From Paraflavitalea devenefica (lineage in GTDB: Bacteria; Bacteroidota; Bacteroidia; Chitinophagales; Chitinophagaceae), in assembly GCF_011759375.1 (NCBI RefSeq), contig NZ_JAARML010000003.1, forward strand, positions 496,001-560,000: 64,000 bases of DNA, written 5' to 3'. This document shows positions 18,409 to 25,629 of this stretch, piece after piece. Both the position numbers and the translations under genes were made by a program. The notes under the pieces were generated by a model that searched no databases, was not told the origin of the DNA, and saw only the letters and a program-made list of their open reading frames with translations. Every line of letters begins with the position of its first letter. Within the stretch, counting starts at the first letter, position 1.

Positions 18409-18716
18409 TGTAATTTCTTTTGACAGTGAAAGCCAATGATCTTATAGCCCTGGTTGAGCCAGAACCGGATACCTTTATCGTTTACTACATAGCAGTTGAG
18501 TTCGGAAGCAATACAGCCTTGTGAGCGGCCATATTCATATACCCAGGCCATCATCTGTTCGCCCACGCCTTTATTGCGGTATTCGGGCAGGATCATCACA
18601 TTGTCGGGTTCAATATGCTTACCTACGTAATACTTGTTGAGGATCCATAAACCGCAAATGCCAATCAGTTTGTCCTGGTCATATACGCCGGCGCATTCGT
18701 AATTGCGTTGCATCAT
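18405..18716 (-). pseudogene. GNAT N-acetyltransferase lacking its N-terminus
   Basis: 103 residues beginning MMQRNYECAGVYDQDKLIGI, which corresponds to the middle of the first GNAT beta strands; roughly 35-40 N-terminal residues expected for the family are missing. The acetyl-CoA loop (PEYRNKGVGEQMM) and C-terminal half are intact. The frame upstream of the first Met reads into the truncated hydrolase gene, whose stop codon overlaps this start (ATATGATG). The arrangement is best explained by a deletion that removed the 5' end of this gene and the 3' end of the hydrolase. Whether the remaining protein folds is uncertain. Confidence 0.7.
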
Positions 18717-19105
18717 ATACTGTATGCTTGGGGAAAATTACCGGTACTGTCATTGAATGCAAAATCAGGCCCCAGTACGCTTACATCGAGAATGAGCGGA
18801 ATATAGGGTTTACTGACAATGGCCAGGTGATAATACACGGCGAGGCTGTCGGGCTTAAACGGAAAAGTACTGTATACCCCTTCCTTGCTGTCAATGATCA
18901 GTGGAACGGGAAGGCTGCCCTGGCAAAAAAAGAACAAGGGCTTGGGCTTTTGTTCTTCTCCTTTTTTGGATTTTATCAGCAGGTGCACCGTGTCGCCTTT
19001 GTACACCGTTTGCAAATGAGTAAAGCCGTAATCAGCAACGGATTTTCTTTGTCCAAGGGCCTGCAGGCTACAAAAGGATACTAACAGCAAGAAGTAGGGT
19101 TTCAT
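18713..19105 (-). pseudogene. Exported alpha/beta hydrolase, truncated after about 130 residues
   Basis: From the ATG at 19105 there is a signal peptide (FLLLVSFCSLQALGQ) and the start of a hydrolase: VHLLIKSKKG, PLFFFCQGSLPVPLI, YHLAIVSKPYIPLI and FNDSTGNFPQAYS. In the family, as I recall it, this is followed by a further 200 or so residues with the G-x-S-x-G nucleophile elbow; here the frame stops immediately at 18713. No nucleophile motif is present, so the product cannot be an active hydrolase. See the neighbouring acetyltransferase, which lacks its 5' end at the same point. Confidence 0.7.
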
Positions 19106-19220
19106 AATCGGGTACAAGCTACTATTTTATTTCTTTTTTCGCTTTTCCCGATCATCAGGGGGCATAAAATTACACCAGGCACCCTACAGGTTACCTGCGT
19201 AGCTGTTGTTGATAGACTGC

Positions 19221-19628
19221 TTAGGGCAGGGTGGTCTTTTGGGGTTCATGGTTGGTGAACACCGGAGGCATGGCGGGGGTGGGTAGTTGTTTGGAAGCGG
19301 GATACAACTTTTCAAATACTTCAAAAATGCGGTCTATGTCTTTGCTGCTGTCGGCCTCTACTGAAATATCAGTATAGTTGTTTTTCGCATACCTGATCTT
19401 AAAGGTCAGCCGGTCGTAGGACCTTTTCAGGAATGAATTGTCGTGGTCTTTTCTGTATTCTGCAAAATACTCCTGCTCATTATTGAACCGCCATGATTCA
19501 TCGCCCCGGGTAAGATAATAGAAGCTGAGGGGCTCATTGTTCTTTTGTGCAGGGATCACCTTGTTCAGGATGTGTTCGATCTTTTCGGCAGGAAAATAAG
19601 CTTGTGGGTAAAGTTTTGATTTCTCCAT
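19221..19628 (-). CDS. Hypothetical protein, proline-rich tail
   Basis: 135 residues, soluble and charged (FYYLTRGDESWRFNNEQEYF; LTFKIRYAKNNYTDISVEA; DIDRIFEVFEKLYPASKQ), ending in a Pro-rich tail PTPAMPPVFTNHEPQKTTLP. The layout, a compact alpha/beta domain ending in a Pro-rich linker, resembles N-terminal regions that precede TIR-like nucleotide-binding domains in some Bacteroidota proteins. No such effector domain follows here, so it could be a truncated relic or a stand-alone protein. This resemblance is weak and from memory. Confidence 0.55.
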   Translation of the reverse strand: MEKSKLYPQAYFPAEKIEHILNKVIPAQKNNEPLSFYYLTRGDESWRFNNEQEYFAEYRKDHDNSFLKRSYDRLTFKIRYAKNNYTDISVEADSSKDIDRIFEVFEKLYPASKQLPTPAMPPVFTNHEPQKTTLP

Positions 19629-19686
19629 ATGGAAAGCAGTTTTTAAGGTTTACTAAATCTATATGTATTTTCCCACTTTGACAATT

Positions 19687-19718
19687 AAAAATCCCACCCG
19701 CCATAAAGCGAATGGGAT
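19687..19718 (-). terminator. Terminator of the HEPN-like module
   Basis: Read on the minus strand, ATCCCATTCGC-type sequence pairs with GGGTGGGAT across a loop and is followed by TTTTTAATT. It lies downstream of the HEPN-like gene (stop 19759). It is closely similar to the terminator at 20795-20824, so the two-gene module is bracketed by near-copies of one terminator. Confidence 0.7.
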
Positions 19719-19758
19719 CAGGATATTAGCTGTCAATTTGTTGGGTGGAAAGTAATGA

Positions 19759-20160
19759 TCAATTAGTTATTCCCTGGCTTTGCAGGTACTTTCTGAAGTT
19801 TTTCAGGTGCGTCAGACAATAGGAATGGTCAATTTGTTTGAGCTGTTCAAAAGTGGTTATATCGGTAATGCCTTCATATCGGGCGGTACAGGAATAAGTA
19901 AACAGATTTTTGTATTCACGCCATGCCCCTTTTGCAATGCGCATGCGTGCATTGTGCCTGTCGGGATTTACATTTCGTTCTATGTCGAAATGAGTTTGTC
20001 CGATATCAATACCTCTTTTGGAGGCTAATGCCTTGAGATAATGGATGGCTACATAAAATAGCACGGTAATCTTCCAATCGTAAAAATGGCCGTTAAACTG
20101 GGTTTCTATGCAATCGTGGAAGTTCTGATTATGCGTGGCCTGCTCTAAGTGCTGCTGCAT
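19759..20160 (-). CDS. HEPN-like domain protein
   Basis: 133 residues, all helical by appearance. The pattern DWKITVLFYVAIHYLKALAS followed by NARMRIAKGAW and YKNLFTYSCTARYEG resembles HEPN-type proteins, where an aromatic helix with a (D)W..V.LFY..H motif is followed by a C-terminal S-x3-RY element. A clear R-x4-6-H ribonuclease motif is not visible. It starts 4 bases after the stop of the upstream gene, so the two are a translationally linked pair. HEPN proteins commonly act as toxins or nuclease effectors with a partner gene (family knowledge); that role is inferred here. Confidence 0.6.
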   Translation of the reverse strand: MQQHLEQATHNQNFHDCIETQFNGHFYDWKITVLFYVAIHYLKALASKRGIDIGQTHFDIERNVNPDRHNARMRIAKGAWREYKNLFTYSCTARYEGITDITTFEQLKQIDHSYCLTHLKNFRKYLQSQGITN

Positions 20161-20164
20161 GAAT

Positions 20165-20665
20165 CTAATCGAGTTTTAGTTCTTCGGAGTAGTTTATTTT
20201 TTCTACCAGTTCAATAGGGACAAACTGAAAATAAACAGGGTATTTGCTGGCAATATCAAGGAGGTCGTATTTATCAAAGAAGTCAAAAACAGTATTACGA
20301 TTATCTATATTGTCCTCTTTAAGTACAATAGAATAGTGCAGATCATTCAAAGAGGTTTTGCTTCTGTAGGCGGCGGTAATAACGGGGCGTTTGATACGCA
20401 GGAATGAATTGACAAATTTATCAATGATGTGTTTTACCTGGGCGTCAATATTATTCGAAACATGGAATACACTGTCAACGGGATTGGATAGTGTAGTCTC
20501 TATCTTTTTGCTCAGGTCGGTGAGCTCGCCGATTTGCAGGAGTTCATAGCTACGGTCCACTTCCTCTTTGAACTCTTCCAGTTTACTTTGTAAGAGGTAG
20601 AGAATGCCTTTCAACTCTCCAAGTTGTTGCTCTGCATTCGTTGCTATGGTTATTTTCTTTTCCAT
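20165..20665 (-). CDS. Hypothetical partner of HEPN-like protein
   Basis: 166 residues. Residues 1-75 form a probable coiled coil (QLGELKGILYLLQSKLEEF; EEVDRSYELL). The C-terminal half has alternating strands and helices (LHYSIVLKEDNIDNRNTVF; YPVYFQFVPIELVEKI), loosely like the C-terminal part of nucleotidyltransferase-like antitoxin partners. The G-S-x10-D nucleotidyltransferase motif is absent. It is the first gene of a two-gene unit with the HEPN-like gene. The base composition is lower in G+C than the flanking gdh gene. Function unknown. Confidence 0.6.
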   Translation of the reverse strand: MEKKITIATNAEQQLGELKGILYLLQSKLEEFKEEVDRSYELLQIGELTDLSKKIETTLSNPVDSVFHVSNNIDAQVKHIIDKFVNSFLRIKRPVITAAYRSKTSLNDLHYSIVLKEDNIDNRNTVFDFFDKYDLLDIASKYPVYFQFVPIELVEKINYSEELKLD

Positions 20666-20794
20666 GCCCTTACTTACGCAATGATAATATAAAAAGATTT
20701 AATTTATTAATTATTTTAATGAATAAAACCCTCTTTAATTAAGTAGATGGTTTTCAATGTAATTTATACCCGAATCGGGTCAGGTTTAGCTAAA

Positions 20795-20824
20795 TAAAAA
20801 ATCCCATCCGCAAGGCGAATGGGA
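20795..20824 (-). terminator. Terminator of the glutamate-type dehydrogenase gene
   Basis: On the minus strand TCCCATTCGCC pairs with GCGGATGGGA and is followed by TTTTTTATT, just after the dehydrogenase stop (20851). Confidence 0.8.
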
Positions 20825-20850
20825 CTTAATATCGTCAAGGGATATATGTT

Positions 20851-22260
20851 TTACGGGAAAATACCCAGCTCCGCATAGCTGGTAGCTACTTTGTTAATAG
20901 CTACTAAGTAAGCGGCTGTACGCATATCGGGTATCTGGGGATTGGCTTTCCAGGCATCCATGATCTCGCGGGTAGCGGTGATCATGGTTTCTTCCAGGCC
21001 ACTGCGCACCAGGTCTACCTCATCAGGTCCATGCATGATAAACTCACGCTCTTTGTTATTCACCTGCTTGCCGGTAAGTCCTTCAATTTGTCCCAGGATA
21101 TGGGTATTGAGGTTTTCGGTAAAGCGTTTTTCCATGCGGCCATAACGTACGTGGCTAAGGTTTTTCAGCCACTCAAAATAAGATACGGTAACGCCGCCTG
21201 CATTCAGATACATATCGGGCACTACGAGTATACCGCGTTTGACGAATATGTCATCTGCTTCCGGCGTTAAAGGACCATTGGCTGCCTCTCCGATGATCTT
21301 CGCCTTTACATTGGGCGCATTCTTACCATTGATCACATTCTCCAGGGCGGCAGGGATCAGTACATCACATTCCATTTCCAGTGCATCGGTATTCTTGGCA
21401 AAGTTATTAGCGCCGGGGAAGTTGAGGATAGAACCTGTTTTCTTACGGTGTTCAAATACGGCGTCTACATCCAGGCCATCATTGCTCCAGATAGAACCTT
21501 CAAATTCTGCCAGGCCAACGATCCTGGCGCCGGCTTCCTGGAAGAACTTCGCACTATGGTAACCCACATTACCCAGGCCCTGCACTACGATACGCTTGCC
21601 TTCCACACCTACCGTCATACCCAGCTTCTCCATCTGGTCTTTCATGTGCAGTACTTCGCGCAGGCCATAGAATACACCGAGGCCGGTAGCTTCGCGGCGT
21701 CCGCGCACACCACCTTGTGTAACGGGCTTGCCGGTAACGCAACCCATGGCATCTATTTCGCCGGGGCGCATGCTGGCATAGGTATCTACGATCCAGGCCA
21801 TCTCACGCTCACCGGTACCGTAATCGGGTGCGGGAACATCAATGCCGGGGCCGATAAAATTCTTCTTAATAAGCTCAGAAGTATAACGGCGGGTTATCTT
21901 CTCCAGCTCATACGGTGTGTATTTCCTGGGGTCGATGGTGATACCACCTTTGGCGCCTGCAAAAGGAACGTTTACAATAGCGCATTTGTAGGTCATCAGG
22001 GCGGCCAGGGCCATTACTTCGTCGAGGTTCACACTCATCGCAAAGCGGATACCTCCTTTACAGGGCAATTTGTGATGGGAGTGCTGTACCCGGTATGCCT
22101 TGATCACTTCGATCTTCTCGCCGATCTTCACCGGAAAGTGCATCCGGTATACGGCATTACATTGTTTGATCTGTTCCAGGACGCCGGGGTCCCATTTGGT
22201 AAACTGCGCGGCTTTATCAAAACTCTTTTCCACCGCGCCAAAAAAACTGTACTCTGACAT
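20851..22260 (-). CDS. Glu/Leu/Phe/Val family dehydrogenase (probable glutamate dehydrogenase)
   Basis: 469 residues. The substrate-binding lysine motif KGGIRF (near 65) and catalytic PFAGAKGGI (near 100) are present, with IDVPAPDYGTGEREMAWIVD near 140, a Rossmann motif GLGNVGYHSAKFF near 225, and NAGGVTVSYFEWLKN near 350. The length and motifs fit hexameric NAD(P)-dependent glutamate dehydrogenases that interconvert glutamate and 2-oxoglutarate with ammonia. Cofactor preference and direction cannot be decided. Monocistronic, with its own terminator; a repeat element lies immediately upstream. Confidence 0.92.
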   Translation of the reverse strand: MSEYSFFGAVEKSFDKAAQFTKWDPGVLEQIKQCNAVYRMHFPVKIGEKIEVIKAYRVQHSHHKLPCKGGIRFAMSVNLDEVMALAALMTYKCAIVNVPFAGAKGGITIDPRKYTPYELEKITRRYTSELIKKNFIGPGIDVPAPDYGTGEREMAWIVDTYASMRPGEIDAMGCVTGKPVTQGGVRGRREATGLGVFYGLREVLHMKDQMEKLGMTVGVEGKRIVVQGLGNVGYHSAKFFQEAGARIVGLAEFEGSIWSNDGLDVDAVFEHRKKTGSILNFPGANNFAKNTDALEMECDVLIPAALENVINGKNAPNVKAKIIGEAANGPLTPEADDIFVKRGILVVPDMYLNAGGVTVSYFEWLKNLSHVRYGRMEKRFTENLNTHILGQIEGLTGKQVNNKEREFIMHGPDEVDLVRSGLEETMITATREIMDAWKANPQIPDMRTAAYLVAINKVATSYAELGIFP

Positions 22261-22280
22261 GATTAAGCAATTTTTATGGT

Positions 22281-22465
22281 GAATCGTTAAATCTGTGAAT
22301 GGTGAATTGTGATGGTCAATGCTGAACGATCAGGTATGCTTATTATTTGCCATTACCTAACAAAAATTTTATTGCGATGTTCGTTACCAAAAAAGTAACC
22401 CCGAAATATCCGGGGTAAAGCATAAGCAAGAACTAATATTCACTATTCATCACTCACTATTGACC
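22281..22465. repeat. Inverted-arm repeat element, GTGAATGGTGAATTG type
   Basis: The left arm (about 22281-22328) reads GTGAATGGTGAATTGTGATG followed by GTCAATGCTGAAC. The right arm (about 22437-22465) reads the complement, with ATTCACTATTCATCACTCAC then TATTGACC. About 105 bases lie between the arms, including the terminator of the ccm operon. A single arm of the same type (GTGAATGGTCAATAGTGAAT) lies at 84-116. Confidence 0.6.
22387..22417 (-). terminator. Terminator of the tdk-ccm operon
   Basis: On the minus strand ACCCCGG and TCGGGGT form a stem around a short loop and are followed by TACTTTTTTGG. It lies about 40 bases after the ccmD stop (22457). Confidence 0.7.
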
Positions 22466-22678
22466 TTTTTCCAATTTGGTGAGCTTCCGGTCGAGGCGTA
22501 TCATATAAATGATCAGTCCCAGCAGTATGGTAATCGCTACAGCCAGCACTACATATATCTTACCACCTGCTCTTAAACCGGTAGCCTGTTCGGGGTTTGC
22601 TATGCCATTATCCTGTGCGCCTGCCCACCATGCCGGCAGCAGGATAAAGAGGGTTATGAGTAGTTTCTTAATGCGCAT
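22457..22678 (-). CDS. ccmD: CcmD-like small membrane protein
   Basis: 73 residues from the ATG at 22678, chosen because the next codons encode a signal-like helix (LLITLFILLPAWWAGAQ) and the longer frame overlaps ccmC. A second transmembrane helix (IYVVLAVAITILLGLIIYMI) is followed by a charged tail RLDRKLTKLEKG. The size, single main helix and position 2 bases after ccmC identify it as the CcmD component that helps handle haem-loaded CcmE during cytochrome c maturation. Confidence 0.8.
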   Translation of the reverse strand: MRIKKLLITLFILLPAWWAGAQDNGIANPEQATGLRAGGKIYVVLAVAITILLGLIIYMIRLDRKLTKLEKGQ

Positions 22679-22680
22679 TA

Positions 22681-23352
22681 TTAAAGGGAATGTTTTTTCT
22701 CTTCCAGTATTTTCCACCGCAGGTACAGGGTGGTCATCCATACGCCCAGCAGGCTCCAGGCCACTACAGCAGGCCAGAACACCTTCCGCATGGTAGGGTC
22801 CAGGTCCTGTCCGTTCAATCCGGGATTACCTTCCACGCCTTTACCGCCGGGGTGCAGCGATTCTACCAGGCGGGGCAGGATCAGGATCATGGGGATATAG
22901 ATAAAATAAGCAAATATGTTATAAACTGCCGCTACACGGCCCCGTTTATCAAGATCGGTCATAGAATTACGCAAAACAAAGTAGGCGAGGTAGATCAGCA
23001 TGGCGATGGCAACGCCCAATTGCTTGGGGTCGTTGCTCCAGAACGTACCCCAGGTATAGTTGGCCCAGATCATACCGGTAAGCAGTCCGAGGCAACCCAG
23101 CACCGTACCTGTTTGGGCATATTGAAAGGCATACAGGTCATAAATAGGCTTCGGGTCGCGCAGGTACCTAATGGAATATACCAGCGATACGGAGATCAAT
23201 ACCAACTGGGCAAACCACATGGGCACATGGAAAAAGAGATTACGGATGGTTTGATAAAGATTACCTATTTGAGGTACATCCACTAAAAAACCTGCAACAA
23301 AAGTGTAGAGCAGTAAAAGGATACACAGTATTTTCCACCAGTACTGGCGCAT
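22681..23352 (-). CDS. ccmC: Haem-handling cytochrome c biogenesis protein, CcmC/CcsA family
   Basis: 223 residues from the ATG at 23352 (MRQYWWKILC); a 20-residue longer start at 23412 is possible. Six membrane helices are visible. FFHVPMWF near 35-45 carries one conserved haem-ligand His, and the tryptophan-rich loop NYTWGTFWSNDPKQLG is the WWD motif of this family; SLHPGG near 170 supplies the second loop His. The protein moves haem to the periplasmic face and loads the chaperone CcmE. It forms an operon with ccmD downstream and ccmB/tdk upstream. Confidence 0.9.
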   Translation of the reverse strand: MRQYWWKILCILLLLYTFVAGFLVDVPQIGNLYQTIRNLFFHVPMWFAQLVLISVSLVYSIRYLRDPKPIYDLYAFQYAQTGTVLGCLGLLTGMIWANYTWGTFWSNDPKQLGVAIAMLIYLAYFVLRNSMTDLDKRGRVAAVYNIFAYFIYIPMILILPRLVESLHPGGKGVEGNPGLNGQDLDPTMRKVFWPAVVAWSLLGVWMTTLYLRWKILEEKKHSL

Positions 23353-23460
23353 ATATTTCCGGGCTATTGTGATAGATATTGGCGTTTGCAGGATCGGGGT
23401 GAGACTTGCCAACTACCTGAATCAGGGGGCAAAATTAGGGGAAAAGAGCGAATATGTTTA

Positions 23461-23613
23461 GAGTTTCGGGTTTAAGGTTTCGGGTTCTGAATTTTGAAAT
23501 AGCTGACTAAATACAGGCAGGCTGTGCTTTTAAAAGTTCAGTAAGCCTTTATTGAAATGCTGAAGACTGTAATTGAAGAACCCGAAACACCAAACCCGAA
23601 ACCCGTAACGGGT
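23461..23613. repeat. Inverted-arm repeat element, GTTTCGGG type (copy 2)
   Basis: The left arm (23461-23490) is AGTTTCGGGTTTAAGGTTTC then GGGTTCTG. The right arm (23577-23613) is AACCCGAAACACCAAACCCG followed by AAACCCGTAACGGG. About 86 bases lie between. It shares both arm words with the element at 1211-1350 and lies inside the tdk-ccm operon, between ccmC and ccmB. Confidence 0.65.
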
Positions 23614-24279
23614 TTAGTCTTTCCAAAGAAAGGGGAATAAGATCACCGCCAGGGCTATGATCATAATATCCAGTGCTATAAGGGTCAGTACGAGGCTGGC
23701 CAGTCCTGCCTGGATCACATCGGAAAAAGCGGTATTGGAAATACGCATCAGCAGCATTACCTGGGGAATAATGAGCGGAAAGCCCATAATGGCCATCAGG
23801 GCTGCATTTTGCTGGGCCCTGGCCGCAATGGCTGCCAGGAAGGTAAATACCAGGCTCAGGCTGCATCCGCCGAGGCAAACAATACCTATAAACTTCAGCG
23901 GGTGGTGTACGGGATTGCCCAGCAGCAACTGGAACAGCAGCAGGCTTACGAGGCTCATCAGCATCATGAGCACAATATTGAAGAGCAGTTTGGAGAGTAC
24001 AAAATCACGGGCGCCGGCAATGGTATAAAAGTACAGCATGCGTCCGCGGCTTTCCGCCAGGAAACTCTTGGCTACTGCATTGATGCATACAAAGAGCTGT
24101 ATCATCCAGAACAGGCCATTCCATACCTTCTCTTCCGGCCCTTCACCCATGGCCATATACAGCACAAAAATGGTAGAGGCTACGTAGAGCAGTATCCCGT
24201 AAAAGGTATATTGCTGCCTGATCTCCAGCAGGAAATCCTTTTTGATCAGTGCGCGTATATGTTTTAGCTGTTTACTCAT
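23614..24279 (-). CDS. ccmB: Haem exporter protein CcmB
   Basis: 221 residues from the ATG at 24279. An N-terminal cytosolic segment (MSKQLKHIRALIKKDFLLEI) precedes six membrane helices, with the CcmB signature order: LLLYVASTIFVLYMA-like helix 1, GLFWMIQLFVCINAVAKSF, then FYTIAGARDFVLSKLLFN near 90. It is the permease half of the CcmAB complex that releases haem-loaded CcmE. The CcmA ATPase is not in the window. The start overlaps the tdk stop by 4 bases, so the genes are translationally coupled. Confidence 0.9.
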   Translation of the reverse strand: MSKQLKHIRALIKKDFLLEIRQQYTFYGILLYVASTIFVLYMAMGEGPEEKVWNGLFWMIQLFVCINAVAKSFLAESRGRMLYFYTIAGARDFVLSKLLFNIVLMMLMSLVSLLLFQLLLGNPVHHPLKFIGIVCLGGCSLSLVFTFLAAIAARAQQNAALMAIMGFPLIIPQVMLLMRISNTAFSDVIQAGLASLVLTLIALDIMIIALAVILFPFLWKD

Positions 24280-24842
24280 TGTTCGTAATAACACTTCCTG
24301 CAGCGTGGTTCATAAAGATCTTTCTCACCCAGTACTACCTGTGCAGCCTCGGGCGATTTGCGGTAGGAGTAATTGGCAATATTGCCGCAGCGTACACAAA
24401 TAGCATGCAGCTTGGTAATAAAGTCGGCTTTTGCCAGCAGGAAGGGCATTTGTCCGAAAGGCTTGCCTGTATAATCCATATCCAGGCCGGCAATGATCAC
24501 ACGGATGCCTTTCAGGGCAAGCTGGTCACATACATCGGGCAACTGATCGTCAAAGAACTGGGCTTCATCAATACCTATCACATCTACTTCGCCCGCCAGC
24601 AATAGAATGGTTTGTGAATTATCGATGGGGGTGGATTGGATGGCCCGTTCATCGTGCGATACAATATCCATTTCATGATAGCGTACATCTATCCGGGGCT
24701 TAAAGATCTCTACCCGCAGGTTGGCAATGCGTGCACGCTTTAACCGGCGTATCAATTCTTCTGTTTTGCCGGAAAACATAGAGCCGCAGATCACTTCAAT
24801 AAAGCCGCGCCGTTCGCCTGATATATTTGGTTCTATGAACAT
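24276..24842 (-). CDS. tdk: Thymidine kinase
   Basis: 188 residues from the ATG at 24842 (MFIEPNISGERRGFIEVICG). P-loop GSMFSGKTEELI at about 20-31, the DEAQFFDD block near 100 (catalytic Glu in VDVIGIDEAQFFD), and four zinc cysteines (C-x2-C in AICVRCG and C-x2-C in EPRCRKCYYE). This is a type II, zinc-binding thymidine kinase for pyrimidine salvage. It is the first gene of a minus-strand operon with ccmB, ccmC and ccmD, an arrangement with no metabolic logic that I can see. Confidence 0.95.
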   Translation of the reverse strand: MFIEPNISGERRGFIEVICGSMFSGKTEELIRRLKRARIANLRVEIFKPRIDVRYHEMDIVSHDERAIQSTPIDNSQTILLLAGEVDVIGIDEAQFFDDQLPDVCDQLALKGIRVIIAGLDMDYTGKPFGQMPFLLAKADFITKLHAICVRCGNIANYSYRKSPEAAQVVLGEKDLYEPRCRKCYYEQ

Positions 24843-24918
24843 GTTAACGGAAATAGGTATAATAATTGTTAACTTTATAGTCAATATACTAACCCATAAA
24901 GTACCCACTCAATCTATT

Positions 24919-25629
24919 ATGGAGCGTTTAAAACAATTAATCGGCAAATTAAACGAACAATTCGAACAAAATGCCGATAATAAACAACTATTAGTGACCA
25001 CTCAACTCATTGAGGCGGAACTAATGCGGTTGTCCGCTGCTACCCGTGTGGCACAGGGCACCTCCAAAGTAGCGGTGGTAATGCCGGCTGCGCGTACAGT
25101 ATACAATACGGTAGCAGTGGAAACTCCCGTATTAGCCGAAAAATCACCAGAAGAAATAGCATTACCTGTTGAAAAACAGGAAGAAAAGCCCGCCAAGAAT
25201 GGCAATGGCGTACATGCGCCTGCGGCGGCTGTGCAAACAGGTCTACAATTCAACCCGCTTACCGAAATACCTACGCTGGCGCACCAGTCATCGGCCAAAG
25301 AGCTCAATGAAATGATGGCTACGGCCCAGTCATCTCTTAATGATAAGTTAAAAGAAGAAAGGGTGGAAGTGGCGCACCGCCTCACCGATTCACCTGTGCG
25401 CGACCTGAAAAAAGCCATCGGTATTAACGACCGCTTCGTTTTTATTAATGAGCTGTTCCGGGGTGATGAAGTGATGTATGAGCGCAGCATTAAAACCATC
25501 AACAACTTCCGCATCTATCCCGAAGCGCAATATTGGATAGAAAGGGAATTGAAAATAAAACTGGCCTGGGACGATTCCAAGGAAATCACCCGCCACTTCT
25601 ATCAATTGGTTAAAAGACGCTTTTCCTGA
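24919..25629 (+). CDS. Conserved hypothetical protein
   Basis: 236 residues from the ATG at 24919; the longer in-frame start lies inside divergent tdk. The N-terminus is helical (MERLKQLIGKLNEQFEQNAD), followed by a Pro/Ala/Lys-rich linker (about 70-115) and a conserved-looking C-terminal domain, DLKKAIGINDRFVFINELF, then GDEVMYERSIKTINNF and EAQYWIERELKIKLAW. I recall this C-terminal block from many Bacteroidota hypothetical proteins without an assigned function. Its 3' end overlaps convergent waaA by 28 bases. Confidence 0.8.
   Translation: MERLKQLIGKLNEQFEQNADNKQLLVTTQLIEAELMRLSAATRVAQGTSKVAVVMPAARTVYNTVAVETPVLAEKSPEEIALPVEKQEEKPAKNGNGVHAPAAAVQTGLQFNPLTEIPTLAHQSSAKELNEMMATAQSSLNDKLKEERVEVAHRLTDSPVRDLKKAIGINDRFVFINELFRGDEVMYERSIKTINNFRIYPEAQYWIERELKIKLAWDDSKEITRHFYQLVKRRFS

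Noticed and set aside
23549..23878. 109-codon minus-strand frame overlapping ccmB
   Set aside because: It is a shifted reading of ccmB that runs into the repeat element; ccmB itself is clearly the coding frame.
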